A stretch of 64,000 bases of DNA from Dyadobacter sp. Leaf189 (GCF_001424405.1 NZ_LMPS01000004.1:1050537-1114536), one strand, 5' to 3'; counted from the first letter of the stretch, positions 16,703 through 25,705 are shown. The notes: generated by a model not told the origin, from the letters alone. Translations and numbers: made by a program.

Positions 16703-17449
16703 TTAAAATTTTGCATCCGGATTCATCGCCCGTAGCGCCTCGGTCGGAGAGCTCAAGTATAGTTGAAACAGCGATTCCGTGCGACCAACGCGCACTTCAA
16801 AAGTGTCCGTTTCAAAAGCATGAATAAGCGCATCAGCAACTTCCTTAGGCGGTATACCATTTGCGCCGCCGATTTCCTGAGAAAATTCCGTGTTGACAAG
16901 AGGCGGCATCAGCTCGAATACTTTAACCGGGCTTTCTTCCAGTGTAATGCGCAGCGACTGCGAATACGAATGCAATGCAGCTTTGCTGGCTGCGTAAGTG
17001 GAAAGCAAATAATTGGACGCAATCACGGCGATACTGGACACGTTTACAATCGCCGCCTCAGGCGCATTTTTCAGCACAGGCAACAGCGCCTGGTTCAGTC
17101 GGATCACGGACAAATAGTTGGTCAGCATTTCCTCTTCGGCAAGAGTTGCAGCATCCTGTTCACCGTCCAGTTTATAGTAATAAGCACGTCCTGCATTGTT
17201 CACCACTACATTCAGCTCGGGAAAGTCGGCCTGGATTTGCTTCACCAATGCGTCCACTGCATTCTTATCCGATACATCAGAGACGATCGGTGTCGCATTT
17301 TTCAGCTGAGAAGCTGCGTTGGCAAGTCGCTGCCCGTCCCTGCCGGTGATAATAACGTGATTTCCGCTTTCCGAAAAAGCCTTTGCTATCTCAAAGCCGA
17401 TACCGGCACTTCCTCCTGTGATCAAAATTGTGTTTCCTGTGGTCTTCAT
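16703..17449 (-). CDS. Short-chain dehydrogenase/reductase (DltE-like)
   Basis: This classical SDR of 248 residues has the cofactor loop TGGSAGIG at 11-18, NNAG at 84-87, catalytic Ser139 (VNVSSIAV), Tyr152 and Lys156 (STYAASKAAL). PPLVNTEF follows as the typical post-active-site loop. Sequence style is that of DltE/YusZ-like oxidoreductases; the substrate is unknown. A 26-base perfect palindrome at 17475-17500 lies 25 bases upstream of the start, identical in its 14-base core to one upstream of the TetR gene. This makes it the direct target of that TetR protein with high plausibility. Confidence 0.9.
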   Translation of the reverse strand: MKTTGNTILITGGSAGIGFEIAKAFSESGNHVIITGRDGQRLANAASQLKNATPIVSDVSDKNAVDALVKQIQADFPELNVVVNNAGRAYYYKLDGEQDAATLAEEEMLTNYLSVIRLNQALLPVLKNAPEAAIVNVSSIAVIASNYLLSTYAASKAALHSYSQSLRITLEESPVKVFELMPPLVNTEFSQEIGGANGIPPKEVADALIHAFETDTFEVRVGRTESLFQLYLSSPTEALRAMNPDAKF

Positions 17450-17474
17450 TGTTTTACATTTCTGATTGTTAAAA

Positions 17475-17500
17475 ATTAATATACCGATCGGTATATTAAT
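17475..17500. promoter_or_regulatory. TetR-type operator upstream of the SDR gene
   Basis: A perfect 26-base palindrome centred on ATACCGATCGGTAT, with AT-rich flanks. It lies between the tetR stop and the SDR start. The same 14-base core occurs in the second palindrome at 18123-18148 upstream of tetR. Shared core and position indicate binding sites of the same dimeric TetR-family repressor. Confidence 0.85.
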
Positions 17501-17512
17501 AGGTAAAATTTT

Positions 17513-18100
17513 TTATCCTAAATCGTTGATCATTTTTCTGACAGACTTCATAATCGCATTCCGGTAGTTCAGTTTCCCAGTCACCTTCCCGATCATAATA
17601 CCGCCCTCGATCAATGCAACAATACTGATCGCTGCCTCGTCGGGATCCACCTTCGCATTGAACTCGTTTGTCGCTATGCCTTTTTTGATCAGGTTGGATA
17701 CTGCATTTTTCCAGTTGGTAATCGCTGTTGCGGCTCTTTGTTTTAGCTCGGGATGGGTGTCGTCGGCTTCGGTGGATGTGTTCAGGATAGGGCAGCCGCC
17801 GGACGGAAACGGGTGATGAAAGAAGTTCTCGTAAATATCTGCATACACCATCAGCTTCTCCTTGTAAGTAGCTTTCTTATCCATTTCAGTTGAAATGGCC
17901 GAGAACATGCGTTTGATGTTATGGTCAAATGCGGCCAGCGCCACATCGTCTTTGTTCTCGAAATTACCGTAGATACTACCTTTGGTCAGCCCGGTTGCAT
18001 GGATGATATCATTCAGGGAAGTCCCGGCAAAACCTTTCACATTGAAGATTGGTGCCGTTTTCTCGATGATAAATTGCCGTGTCCGTTCTGCCTTGCTCAT
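17513..18100 (-). CDS. TetR/AcrR-family repressor
   Basis: The 195-residue protein begins SKAERTRQFIIEKTAPIFNVKGFAG and continues with a classical TetR helix-turn-helix at about residues 26-46 (TSLNDIIHATGLTKGSIYGNF). The C-terminal ligand domain has HPFPSGGCPILNTSTEADD and resembles the TetR_C group near YcdC/AcuR-like regulators, in which the conserved GCP..N segment is typical. It probably represses itself and the SDR-DUF2798-fabF genes through the twin palindromes at 17475-17500 and 18123-18148. The inducer is unknown; SDR targets point to a reactive aldehyde, ketone or similar compound. Confidence 0.92.
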   Translation of the reverse strand: MSKAERTRQFIIEKTAPIFNVKGFAGTSLNDIIHATGLTKGSIYGNFENKDDVALAAFDHNIKRMFSAISTEMDKKATYKEKLMVYADIYENFFHHPFPSGGCPILNTSTEADDTHPELKQRAATAITNWKNAVSNLIKKGIATNEFNAKVDPDEAAISIVALIEGGIMIGKVTGKLNYRNAIMKSVRKMINDLG

Positions 18101-18122
18101 TCATTTATTCAGTTGATGTTAC

Positions 18123-18148
18123 AAAATTATACCGATCGGTATAATTTT
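18123..18148. promoter_or_regulatory. TetR-type operator upstream of the tetR gene
   Basis: A second perfect 26-base palindrome with the same ATACCGATCGGTAT core but different AT-rich flanks, 22 bases upstream of the tetR start. It fits autorepression. The two sites are centred 648 bases apart, a distance that would also permit looping. Confidence 0.85.
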
Positions 18149-18175
18149 CCTAATCTTTCTGAATTTATCTGAAAA

Positions 18176-18209
18176 TAAAAAAAGCGACCGGGTGTAAAAC
18201 CCGGCCGCT
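18176..18209 (-). terminator. Intrinsic terminator of the PQQ-type dehydrogenase gene
   Basis: On the minus strand a ten-base-pair stem (one A-C mismatch, arms at 18200-18209 and 18183-18192) with a seven-base loop is followed by a run of seven T. It lies 23 bases after the stop at 18232. Confidence 0.85.
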
Positions 18210-18231
18210 GTACTATCCTATTTATGCTCTC

Positions 18232-19500
18232 TTACTTGCTGGCTACGCGCCAGATTGTATTTCCCGAATCATCATTGACCAGCATTGAACCGTCTTCCAG
18301 CACAGTTACCCCAACCGGGCGACCGTACACTTTCTTTTCACTTTCTACGAATCCAGTCAGGAAATCCTCTGGCTCTCCGGCAGGTTTTCCGCCTTTGAAT
18401 GGGATAAAGACAACCTTATATCCCGAGATTTTAGACCGGTTCCAAGATCCGTGCTGCCCGATGAATGCACCATTCTGATACTTGGCCGGAAATTTTGTTT
18501 TATCGTAAAAAGCCAACCCGAGGGATGCAGTGTGCGAACCCACAGGCACGTCGGGCACAATGGTCTTTTTAACTAAATCAGGCCGCTCTCCTTTTCTTCT
18601 CGGATCTTCGTTCTGGCCGAAATAAGCATAAGGCCAGCCATAAAATCCACCTTCTTTTACACTCGTCACATAGTCAGGTACGAGGTCATCGCCCAGCTTA
18701 TCTCTTTCATTTACGGCAGTCCACAATACATTGCTGCCCGGTGCCCAATCCATTCCGACGGGATTTCTCAGTCCGCTTGCAAAAACCCTTTCACCGCTTC
18801 CGTCCGGATTTACTTCAAGGATATTGGCCCGGCGTTTTTCTTCATCAATCCCGTGATCAGCTACATTACTGGCAGAACCTACTGAAATGTAGATTTTCGA
18901 TCCGTCTGCATTCGCAAGCAGGTTTCTGGTCCAGTGGTTATTGTAACCGCCTGCTGGCAGCTCAACGATCTTCTCACCTTTGCTCGTGATCTTGGTATCA
19001 CCCGGCTTGTAAGCATATCTGAAAACACCGTCGGTATTGGCTACATAGAAGTAGTTGTTTAACACCAGCATTCCCAGCGGCTTGTTGAGCTTTTCCATGA
19101 ATATCTCCCTGATTTCGGGCTTCCCGTCTTTGTTGACGTCACGAAACAAAGTAATCCTGTCGGCACTTTTCTTCGTATTTGACTCTGCCACGAACACATC
19201 TCCGTTTGGCGCCTGGTAAGTCCAGCGCGGACTATCTAGCTTGTCTGCAAATTTGGTAACCACAAAACCCTCAGGAGCAACAGGCATTTTGCCTTCCGGC
19301 CAGCCTGCTTCGTCGGGGCGGTTCTCTACTGACTCTGTTGTAAATGGAGCTGGTAAAGTGAGGCTGCCCGTTTCGGTACTGGCAGAATCGGGGCCGGACT
19401 TAGCGGCTTCCTCTTTTTCTTTGTCACTGACTTTACTGTTGCATCCGGCCACGGTAAATGCGGCCAGCACATATATCGCGGCGAGTTTTCTGATGTTCAT
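18232..19500 (-). CDS. Lipoprotein PQQ-dependent sugar/sorbosone-type dehydrogenase
   Basis: The start at ATG 19500 gives a lipoprotein signal MNIRKLAAIYVLAAFTVAGC with the lipid-bearing Cys at residue 20; an upstream ATG at 19551 would bury it. The rest is a six-bladed beta-propeller of the glucose/sorbosone dehydrogenase type: GFVVTKFADKLDSPRW, NHWTRNLLAN, GLRNPVGMDWAPGSNVLW, GWPYAYFGQNEDPRR and GQHGSWNRSK are typical blade elements. Related enzymes oxidise sugars or sugar alcohols with PQQ and Ca2+ in the periplasm. Whether this organism makes PQQ cannot be judged here. It is transcribed alone and ends at a strong terminator. Confidence 0.85.
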   Translation of the reverse strand: MNIRKLAAIYVLAAFTVAGCNSKVSDKEKEEAAKSGPDSASTETGSLTLPAPFTTESVENRPDEAGWPEGKMPVAPEGFVVTKFADKLDSPRWTYQAPNGDVFVAESNTKKSADRITLFRDVNKDGKPEIREIFMEKLNKPLGMLVLNNYFYVANTDGVFRYAYKPGDTKITSKGEKIVELPAGGYNNHWTRNLLANADGSKIYISVGSASNVADHGIDEEKRRANILEVNPDGSGERVFASGLRNPVGMDWAPGSNVLWTAVNERDKLGDDLVPDYVTSVKEGGFYGWPYAYFGQNEDPRRKGERPDLVKKTIVPDVPVGSHTASLGLAFYDKTKFPAKYQNGAFIGQHGSWNRSKISGYKVVFIPFKGGKPAGEPEDFLTGFVESEKKVYGRPVGVTVLEDGSMLVNDDSGNTIWRVASK

Positions 19501-19584
19501 ACTGGTTTGGTTTTTAGCGAAAAAGGCAGGCTGCGGTTTGTCAACCTTCAACCTGCCTTTGCAATAATAATGCCAGCCGGAAAT

Positions 19585-20022
19585 CTATATCAGTCCGCTT
19601 TGTTTCAGAATTCTTTGCTCATCGCCTGTGATATAAGCGAATATTTTAAGTGTCTCATTTAAATGCTGCAGGAAGTAGATAACACTGAATTCAATGGTAC
19701 CCTCGTCGCCATCCTTCATATAAAGCGATTGCCAACGAACATCGACCAGGTAATGCAGATCGTCCAGTTCGGTTATATCTACCTGCCTGATCTCCATTTT
19801 ATTTATACCTATTGACCGGTAAAACTCGTAGCCTTTTGGAACAGCCTCCAAAAACTGAGCGTCATTTTTCCCGCCTGAAACTCCTGCCGGACTTGCTTCT
19901 ACAAAAAATTCAGCGAAAGCTTTTGCCGTATCTTCTGCAACTGCATTCCCTGCCAAACCTTCTTCGAACCGCTTTTCATAATCCTCGAAAAACGCCTGAA
20001 TACTATCATTTATGTCATCCAT
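19585..20022 (-). CDS. NTF2/SnoaL-like small protein
   Basis: The 145-residue protein has no signal peptide. An N-terminal helix (INDSIQAFFEDYEKRFEEGL) is followed by a segment AKAFAEFFVEASPAGVSGGK and then alternating strands MEIRQVDITELDDLHYLVDVRWQSLY and EFSVIYFLQHLNETLKIFAYI. This is the layout of NTF2-like folds, here close to the DUF4440/SnoaL group. No catalytic residues can be named and the function is unknown. Acidic composition suggests a cytoplasmic protein. It is separate from both neighbours. Confidence 0.55.
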   Translation of the reverse strand: MDDINDSIQAFFEDYEKRFEEGLAGNAVAEDTAKAFAEFFVEASPAGVSGGKNDAQFLEAVPKGYEFYRSIGINKMEIRQVDITELDDLHYLVDVRWQSLYMKDGDEGTIEFSVIYFLQHLNETLKIFAYITGDEQRILKQSGLI

Positions 20023-20084
20023 CTTCCTCTTGGCTTGGTGTAACTACAAACAAGAGAAAGAACTATGCCAATATGCGACCCGGA

Positions 20085-20639
20085 TTAAAACGTTACCGGA
20101 ACTTCAACCACCGTCTTGTCCCAGCCCATGAACATCTTCGCCGAAGTATCGGATACTTTCTCAAAAACAATGGAGAAGTTTTCGATCGGAGCTGCCGCAG
20201 GTTTCGGAGCTGCTGTTACCCGAAGTACATCATTAGCCTCTTTGTATTTGTAAGCGCCCCAGTAATCCAGATCGGAGCTGAGTATCACAGTCCATTCTTT
20301 CTCGCCGGGAATGGTAAACAGCGAGTAAGTACCTGCCTTTACTTTCTTGCCGCCAAAAGTTGCGTCCTGATAAAACTTGATCTCTGTCGCTTCGTCTGCG
20401 CCGGTCCTCCACACTTTTCCGTAAGCTTCGAGCTTGCCAAATACCTCTCTGCCCTTTAAAGCCGGGCGGCTGTAACTTACTTTAACAAGTGCCTTTTCCC
20501 CGTCTTTCCGGTCGTGGGCGAAATGGTCGGGGAAGTAGGCGATATCACGCGGACTTTTATCCAGCGGTCTGAACTTCTGAGCTTGCGAAGTAAATGCTGC
20601 CAGGACAAGCAAAAGACTAACGATAATGTTCTTTTTCAT
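20085..20639 (-). CDS. Secreted DUF2911 protein
   Basis: The start at ATG 20639 gives a clean signal peptide (MKKNIIVSLLLVLAAFTSQAQ, cleavage after AQ at residue 21); the longer frame from 20672 would add 11 residues and overlap the upstream gene. The mature part shows the DUF2911 core: VSYSRPALKGREVFG, YGKVWRTGADEATEIKF, GTYSLFTIPGEKEWTVIL and a final beta strand region. DUF2911 proteins are secreted beta-sandwich proteins of Bacteroidota without assigned function. It lies 25 bases after the serine hydrolase stop on the same strand, so co-transcription is likely. Confidence 0.85.
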   Translation of the reverse strand: MKKNIIVSLLLVLAAFTSQAQKFRPLDKSPRDIAYFPDHFAHDRKDGEKALVKVSYSRPALKGREVFGKLEAYGKVWRTGADEATEIKFYQDATFGGKKVKAGTYSLFTIPGEKEWTVILSSDLDYWGAYKYKEANDVLRVTAAPKPAAAPIENFSIVFEKVSDTSAKMFMGWDKTVVEVPVTF

Positions 20640-20664
20640 AAATGGTTTTTGGTTAAAAACAGGA

Positions 20665-22257
20665 TTAAGCAATCATTTTCCCGGTCAGCACAGGCCGCTG
20701 ATCTTTGGTATTGCCAAGTATTGCTAAACTTCTTTTGAACTCGATTTGCACATTCTCACCCTCAAACTTGCAACGGACCGTATCATAATGTGCAGTTTCT
20801 ATAAACCGCCACGTCATTTCAAAGGTACTGTCGTCGACCCAGGCTCCATTGCAGGCCACTTTGGTCTTCGTTTCGCCGGGTACCGGGGTTAGTACCAGTT
20901 TGAGCGGCATTGTGGAAAGGTCTGTCAACCCTACTTTCCAATTCCCAATCCCATTTACCACAAGGTGCTCACCACGGTCATCTTTCACCCGGAAAAGGCA
21001 CCAGCCTTTATCAAAATCAAAAGATACCTTACTGATTTTCAAACTATTTTCTGCCACATTAAAGCTTTTCTCTTTAAGCTTCGCCGCCAGCTCCGACGTA
21101 GGTTTACCGGCTGTTTGCGGGAGCGCCAGTGAGGCCAGCTTCTTTTGCAGCTCAGCTACTTCCTGCCTGTCCGAAGGCACTCTGGTGCCTTTCACCGATT
21201 GCAGGATATTGTTCCATACATGATCAAGGATCGCCTGCATGTTGCCCGTTTCACTCGTGATCGCTACCACCATATCTTCTTTGGGCAGCACAATGCAATA
21301 TTGTCCGTAAGCTCCATCACCGCGATAGGCTCCATTGCGGCAGCGCCAGAACTGATATCCGTAACCTTGCAGCCAGTCGTTTTCCTCCTGCGGACGGGAG
21401 CCGCCTTTGGACTGAATGTGCGAGCGCGTCGCTTCCTCTACCCAGGCAGCCGGAATGAGCTGTTTTCCATTCCATTCTCCTTTCTGCAGGTACAGCTGAC
21501 CGAACTTGGCGATATCTTCCGTCTTAACCCGCAATCCCCAGCCGCCTGTATTAATCCCGTTCGGGTCCACTTCCCAGTCCATTCCTTCAATCACCAGCGG
21601 ATCAAACAGCCGCGGTTTCAGATATTGAAGTAAGGTTTGACCCGTCAGCTTCTGAATAATGGCAGAAAGCATGTAGGTAGCGCCGCTGTTGTATACGAAG
21701 TGCGTGCCGGGCGCGTGCTCCACCGGCAATGCAAGAAACGATTTCACCCAGCTTTTTTCTTTTGATTCCCTGACAGAGGCTGTGGTATCCTTATCGTGCC
21801 CGGTCGACATGGTAAGCAGGTCTTTCACCCGCATTGCCGCCAGGTTTTCACTGATCGTAGCCGGCTTTTCGTCCGGAAAAAAGGAGACTACCTTATCATC
21901 CACTTTCAGTTTTCCTTCTGCAACAGCCAAACCAATGGCTGTGGAAGTAAAGCTTTTGCTAAGCGAGTACAGCGTATGTCTCAGTTCAGGATTATACGGC
22001 GCCCACCAGCCTTCCGCAACTACTTTCCCCTGCCGCAGGACCATTAAGCTGTGTAAATTCAATTTTTCAGATTCCACTGCATTCACAAAGTCGAGGATAC
22101 CTTTGGCCGATATACCCTGAGACTCAGGCGAGCTGCGGGGTAACTGACCGTAGGAAAGCGCACCGGCCCAGGAAGATGCCGGGATTGAACTCAAAACACC
22201 TAATTGCAGCGCACCCAATCCTAACTGCTGTAAAAACTCCCGGCGATTGTAAGACAT
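20665..22257 (-). CDS. Exported class C beta-lactamase-type serine hydrolase
   Basis: The N-terminus (NRREFLQQLGLGALQLG) looks like a twin-arginine signal, ending near residue 31. The serine hydrolase core has the SxxK motif with Ser98 and Lys101 (LYSLSKSFTS) and the tyrosine motif YNS at 189-191. The beta-lactamase-like domain ends near residue 370; about 150 more residues follow with strands that look like a lipocalin-like or DUF3471-type C-terminal domain. Members include peptide hydrolases, esterases and penicillin-binding-protein relatives, so the substrate is open. Periplasmic location is inferred. Confidence 0.88.
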   Translation of the reverse strand: MSYNRREFLQQLGLGALQLGVLSSIPASSWAGALSYGQLPRSSPESQGISAKGILDFVNAVESEKLNLHSLMVLRQGKVVAEGWWAPYNPELRHTLYSLSKSFTSTAIGLAVAEGKLKVDDKVVSFFPDEKPATISENLAAMRVKDLLTMSTGHDKDTTASVRESKEKSWVKSFLALPVEHAPGTHFVYNSGATYMLSAIIQKLTGQTLLQYLKPRLFDPLVIEGMDWEVDPNGINTGGWGLRVKTEDIAKFGQLYLQKGEWNGKQLIPAAWVEEATRSHIQSKGGSRPQEENDWLQGYGYQFWRCRNGAYRGDGAYGQYCIVLPKEDMVVAITSETGNMQAILDHVWNNILQSVKGTRVPSDRQEVAELQKKLASLALPQTAGKPTSELAAKLKEKSFNVAENSLKISKVSFDFDKGWCLFRVKDDRGEHLVVNGIGNWKVGLTDLSTMPLKLVLTPVPGETKTKVACNGAWVDDSTFEMTWRFIETAHYDTVRCKFEGENVQIEFKRSLAILGNTKDQRPVLTGKMIA

Positions 22258-22307
22258 GTTATCAGGAATATATGTTTGTGATACTGGATATCATTTCGAG
22301 GCAGACG

Positions 22308-22343
22308 TTTTGACCAATATGTTTGCAGGTAATGGTATCTTTG
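22308..22343 (+). promoter_or_regulatory. Bacteroidota-type promoter upstream of the DEAD-box helicase
   Basis: TATCTTTG at 22336-22343 matches the phylum's -7 box TANNTTTG exactly. A TTTTG at 22308-22312 could be the -33 element, with a slightly long spacer of 23 bases. The predicted leader to the ATG at 22383 is about 35 bases. Confidence 0.55.
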
Positions 22344-22382
22344 CCCTCTTTTTAAAAAATCCGATTAACTGGCTGAATACTT

Positions 22383-23525
22383 ATGTCTTTCGAATCACTT
22401 GGCTTGTCTGAACCATTACTAAAAACAATTGCTGAACAGAATTATACTCAACCTTACCCCATTCAGGAAGCTGCTATTCCTGCTATTTTGAAGGGTAACG
22501 ATGTTCTGGGCATTGCCAAAACCGGTTCCGGAAAGACTGCCAGTTTTGTTTTACCGATTCTTGAGTTATTTCAAAGTAAACCGGCCGCTGCAAACCGGCA
22601 CATTTCTGCATTGATACTGGTGCCAACAAGGGAGCTGGCTGTGCAGGTCGGTGTTGTTTTTCAGACTTTTGGAGAGCGGCTGCCCCGGAAAGTGAAGACA
22701 ATGGCGGTGTATGGTGGGGTTTCTATTAACCCGCAAATGATCGGACTCCAGGGAGTTGAAATCCTTGTCGCCACACCTGGCCGCCTGCTTGATCTGCTTT
22801 CTTACAAAGCACTTAATATTTCACAAACGCAGATCCTCGTCCTCGACGAAGCCGACAAAATGCTGAACCTGGGATTCGCGGAAGAAATGAAGGATATCTT
22901 CTTTCTGCTTCCAAAAAAGCGCCAGAGCATTCTGTTCTCAGCCACGCTCGGTGATGAAATCGACCAGATTAATAAAACACAGCTCAAAGATCCTGTCCGC
23001 ATTGAAATTGCAGAAGAAGAGCAAAATATTGACCAGATCAAGCAATCTGCCTATTTCGTCGATCCCGACCGGCGCGGCCCGTTGCTGAGATACCTGATCA
23101 AAACCCAGGCAATGCAGCAGGTGCTGGTTTTCGTTTCAGCCACGCGAACTGCGGATAATCTGGTAGACAAGCTCAACAAAAACGGCATTCAGGCTATGGC
23201 GATGCACAGCAAAAAGAGCCAGGGTGCAAGAACGGAGGCTTTGAACAAATTCAAATCAGGAAAGCTGACGGTATTGGTTGCCACCGATCTCGTGGCGAGG
23301 GGTATTGACATTCAATTCCTTCCTTACGTGATCAATTTTGAGCTGCCGCGCTCACCCAAAGATTATGTGCACCGGATCGGCCGCACGGGAAGGGCGGAAG
23401 CTTCGGGACAGGCCATTTCGCTGATCTGCCCCGAAGATGTACACCACTTTAAGATTATCCAGAAGAAGATGGGTAAGAAAGTCGAGATGTTCGAATCTTA
23501 CGACCTGGATTTGATGGGTTACTAG
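22383..23525 (+). CDS. DEAD-box RNA helicase (RhlE-like)
   Basis: All DEAD-box motifs are visible: the Q motif around PYPIQEAAIPAIL, motif I AKTGSGKT, Ia PTRELA, Ib TPGR, II DEAD (VLDEADKML), III SAT, then TDLVARGIDI (motif V) and HRIGRTGR (motif VI). At 380 residues it is the bare two-RecA core; the basic C-terminal tail common in RhlE-type helicases of this phylum is missing. These ATP-dependent enzymes remodel RNA in ribosome assembly or decay. The stop overlaps that of the convergent sialidase-like gene within CTAG. Confidence 0.93.
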   Translation: MSFESLGLSEPLLKTIAEQNYTQPYPIQEAAIPAILKGNDVLGIAKTGSGKTASFVLPILELFQSKPAAANRHISALILVPTRELAVQVGVVFQTFGERLPRKVKTMAVYGGVSINPQMIGLQGVEILVATPGRLLDLLSYKALNISQTQILVLDEADKMLNLGFAEEMKDIFFLLPKKRQSILFSATLGDEIDQINKTQLKDPVRIEIAEEEQNIDQIKQSAYFVDPDRRGPLLRYLIKTQAMQQVLVFVSATRTADNLVDKLNKNGIQAMAMHSKKSQGARTEALNKFKSGKLTVLVATDLVARGIDIQFLPYVINFELPRSPKDYVHRIGRTGRAEASGQAISLICPEDVHHFKIIQKKMGKKVEMFESYDLDLMGY

Positions 23526-24637
23526 TTTTTTCCCTTCCTGGACAGTTCTATAATATCCTTCTTGCTACCCGACCAGAAAGCAATCTTCCGGCGGTTATAG
23601 GTATAGGTAACTGCCACAGAGTCGCCGAAGCTGATAATCGCCGGATACGAATATTCGTCTTCCTTTTTACCTGTTGCGATATCCGTTTTATCAGTCCAGT
23701 TTTTACCATTGTCGTAAGAAAGGATCAGCGACAATGGCGAGCGGGAACCCCAGTTCTCATTATCGGGATTATAGGCGAGCACCAATGTACCGTCTGTCAG
23801 CCTGGCGAGATCAATTCCGCTATTCGGGTTTGGCAGGCTGGTTTTCTTGATCTCAGACCAGGTTTTACCAAAATCCTTTGAATCGCTTCTTCCGATCACA
23901 CCACCTGTAGTACGTACCAGCATGTGAATATTACCTGGCTCCGACTCCCATAAAGTCGGCTGGATTGCTCCTTTGCCTTTAATTTCTGTAGTATCAATTT
24001 TGAAGTACGGGCTTGCCTTCCAGGTTTTACCTTTATCGGTACTTCTGTCGACAAATACTTCCCAGCGGTTCACTTCATTGGAAGAGCCAGCCAGCCAGTC
24101 ACCGTTTGACAGTTCAATTAGCTTATTTTTAACCGGGCCTCTCCCACCCTTGTCGCCTTTCACCAGTTCATACGCTTCTGACCACGTATTTCCATTGTCG
24201 TCGGAAGTTTTCACCCAGGTTTCCCAATGCGCAATCTCTTTCCCTACTTTGAAATACAGATAAACTTTACCGTTTGCGGTTTTTTGTAAGACAGGGTTCC
24301 AATGCGCGTCCTCGCGGATCTTGGCTACTTCTACCGGAGTGCTCCATTTACCGGGCCGCCCTTTCGACAACCAGATACCCACGTCAGGATTTTTCTCTTC
24401 CGTTCCCCCAAACCAGGCAATCAGAAACTCGCCATCATTGAGCCGCACCAGCGTGGAAGCGTGACATTGTGGAAATGGGCGATTATCGCCGAAAACGAAT
24501 TCCTTTTCTGATGCAAGCGTATCGGATTCGGCTTTTTGTGCATTGTCGGTTTTTTTGGAATTGCAGGAAGTGAGCAATACTGTTCCGAATAAAAGAGCAG
24601 CTGTAATGCCAGTAGCGATATTTTGTTTAATCCGCAT
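23522..24637 (-). CDS. Sialidase-like (BNR-repeat) lipoprotein
   Basis: The ATG at 24637 yields a lipoprotein signal MRIKQNIATGITAALLFGTVLLTSC with the lipidated Cys near residue 25; an ATG at 24679 would add 14 residues. The mature protein is a six-bladed propeller of the exo-alpha-sialidase superfamily, with Asp-box-like repeats (SDDNGNTWSEA, STDKGKTWKAS, SKDFGKTWSEI, SYDNGKNWTDK). FPQCHASTLVRLNDGEFLIAWFGG is typical of 'predicted neuraminidase' proteins of Bacteroidota that may act on other glycans. Sialidase activity itself is uncertain. Confidence 0.82.
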   Translation of the reverse strand: MRIKQNIATGITAALLFGTVLLTSCNSKKTDNAQKAESDTLASEKEFVFGDNRPFPQCHASTLVRLNDGEFLIAWFGGTEEKNPDVGIWLSKGRPGKWSTPVEVAKIREDAHWNPVLQKTANGKVYLYFKVGKEIAHWETWVKTSDDNGNTWSEAYELVKGDKGGRGPVKNKLIELSNGDWLAGSSNEVNRWEVFVDRSTDKGKTWKASPYFKIDTTEIKGKGAIQPTLWESEPGNIHMLVRTTGGVIGRSDSKDFGKTWSEIKKTSLPNPNSGIDLARLTDGTLVLAYNPDNENWGSRSPLSLILSYDNGKNWTDKTDIATGKKEDEYSYPAIISFGDSVAVTYTYNRRKIAFWSGSKKDIIELSRKGKN

Positions 24638-24697
24638 AATGAATTGATGGTGTAAGAATGGTAAAAAAGATACCGGCACGAAGCCGGATCAGGCTAC

Positions 24698-25705
24698 TTA
24701 CTTGAGCAATTTCTTCAAATCATCCATCACCAGTCCCGGCGCGTGCTCCTCATACAAAATCCTGTAAACAGCGTGGGTAATCGGCAGGTTGACCTGATAA
24801 AGCTTGTTGATCTCAAAAATGCTTTTCGTCGCGTAATAGCCTTCTGCAATCATCTTCATTTCCAATTGGGCCGCTTTTACGCTATATCCGCGCCCGATCA
24901 TATTTCCAAAAAGCCTGTTGCGGCTGAACTGCGAATAAGCGGTAACAAGAAGGTCGCCCAGGTAAGCCGAAGAGCTCAGGTTGCGCTCGCGCTTGTCCAG
25001 TGCAGTGACCAGGTTCCCGATTTCCTGCATTGCATTGGAAACCAGTACAGCCTGAAAGTTATCGCCATAGCCGAGCCCGTGCGTGATCCCGCAGGCAAGT
25101 GCGACGATGTTTTTCATGATCGCAGCGTACTCTACTCCGTACAGATCGTCTAACGGATTAGCAGCAACGTACCGGCAGGTCATTAATTTGGCAAAATCCT
25201 CTGCTGCGGGACATTCGGTAGAAGCAATGGAGAGATATGATTGCTTTTCAAGCGCTACTTCCTCGGCGTGGCACGGACCGGCAATCACGCAGGTTTCGCT
25301 CAATGCGATACCGAATCGCTCGGAAGCCCAGTCTGTGATCAGGATATTTTGTCCGGGGATCATCCCCTTGATCGCGGAAACAATGCGCTTGCCTTGCAGG
25401 TGCTTTAAGGTTAGATCGTGCAATGCATCTTCAATGAAAGCGGCGGGTACAGCCAGGATCACATAGTCTGCGCCCTTAACTGCGTCTGTTGTTTTCTCGA
25501 AAACCTTGATTTTGCGGGGTTGCAGTACCACGTCGCTGAGGTAGCTCGGATTGTGATGGTACTTGCGTATGTGGTCGATATCATTCTGATTACGCAGCCA
25601 CCATCTGATCTGCACGTTATTTTGTTCGCACAGGATCTTGATCAGCGCAGTGGCCCAGCTACCGCCGCCTATGACTGCTATTTTAACTCCATTTAAAAGA
25701 CTCAT
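24698..25705 (-). CDS. gpsA: NAD(P)H-dependent glycerol-3-phosphate dehydrogenase
   Basis: The 335-residue protein begins with the Rossmann loop IAVIGGGSWATALIKIL and continues with VILAVPAAFIEDAL, IVSAIKGMIPG, ETCVIAGPCHAEEVA and YGVEYAAIMKNIVALACGI, the last carrying the catalytic lysine of GpsA. It reduces dihydroxyacetone phosphate to sn-glycerol 3-phosphate for phospholipid synthesis in the cytoplasm. It starts about 90 bases beyond the terminator that closes the HlyD gene, so it is its own transcription unit. Length is normal. Confidence 0.95.
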   Translation of the reverse strand: MSLLNGVKIAVIGGGSWATALIKILCEQNNVQIRWWLRNQNDIDHIRKYHHNPSYLSDVVLQPRKIKVFEKTTDAVKGADYVILAVPAAFIEDALHDLTLKHLQGKRIVSAIKGMIPGQNILITDWASERFGIALSETCVIAGPCHAEEVALEKQSYLSIASTECPAAEDFAKLMTCRYVAANPLDDLYGVEYAAIMKNIVALACGITHGLGYGDNFQAVLVSNAMQEIGNLVTALDKRERNLSSSAYLGDLLVTAYSQFSRNRLFGNMIGRGYSVKAAQLEMKMIAEGYYATKSIFEINKLYQVNLPITHAVYRILYEEHAPGLVMDDLKKLLK

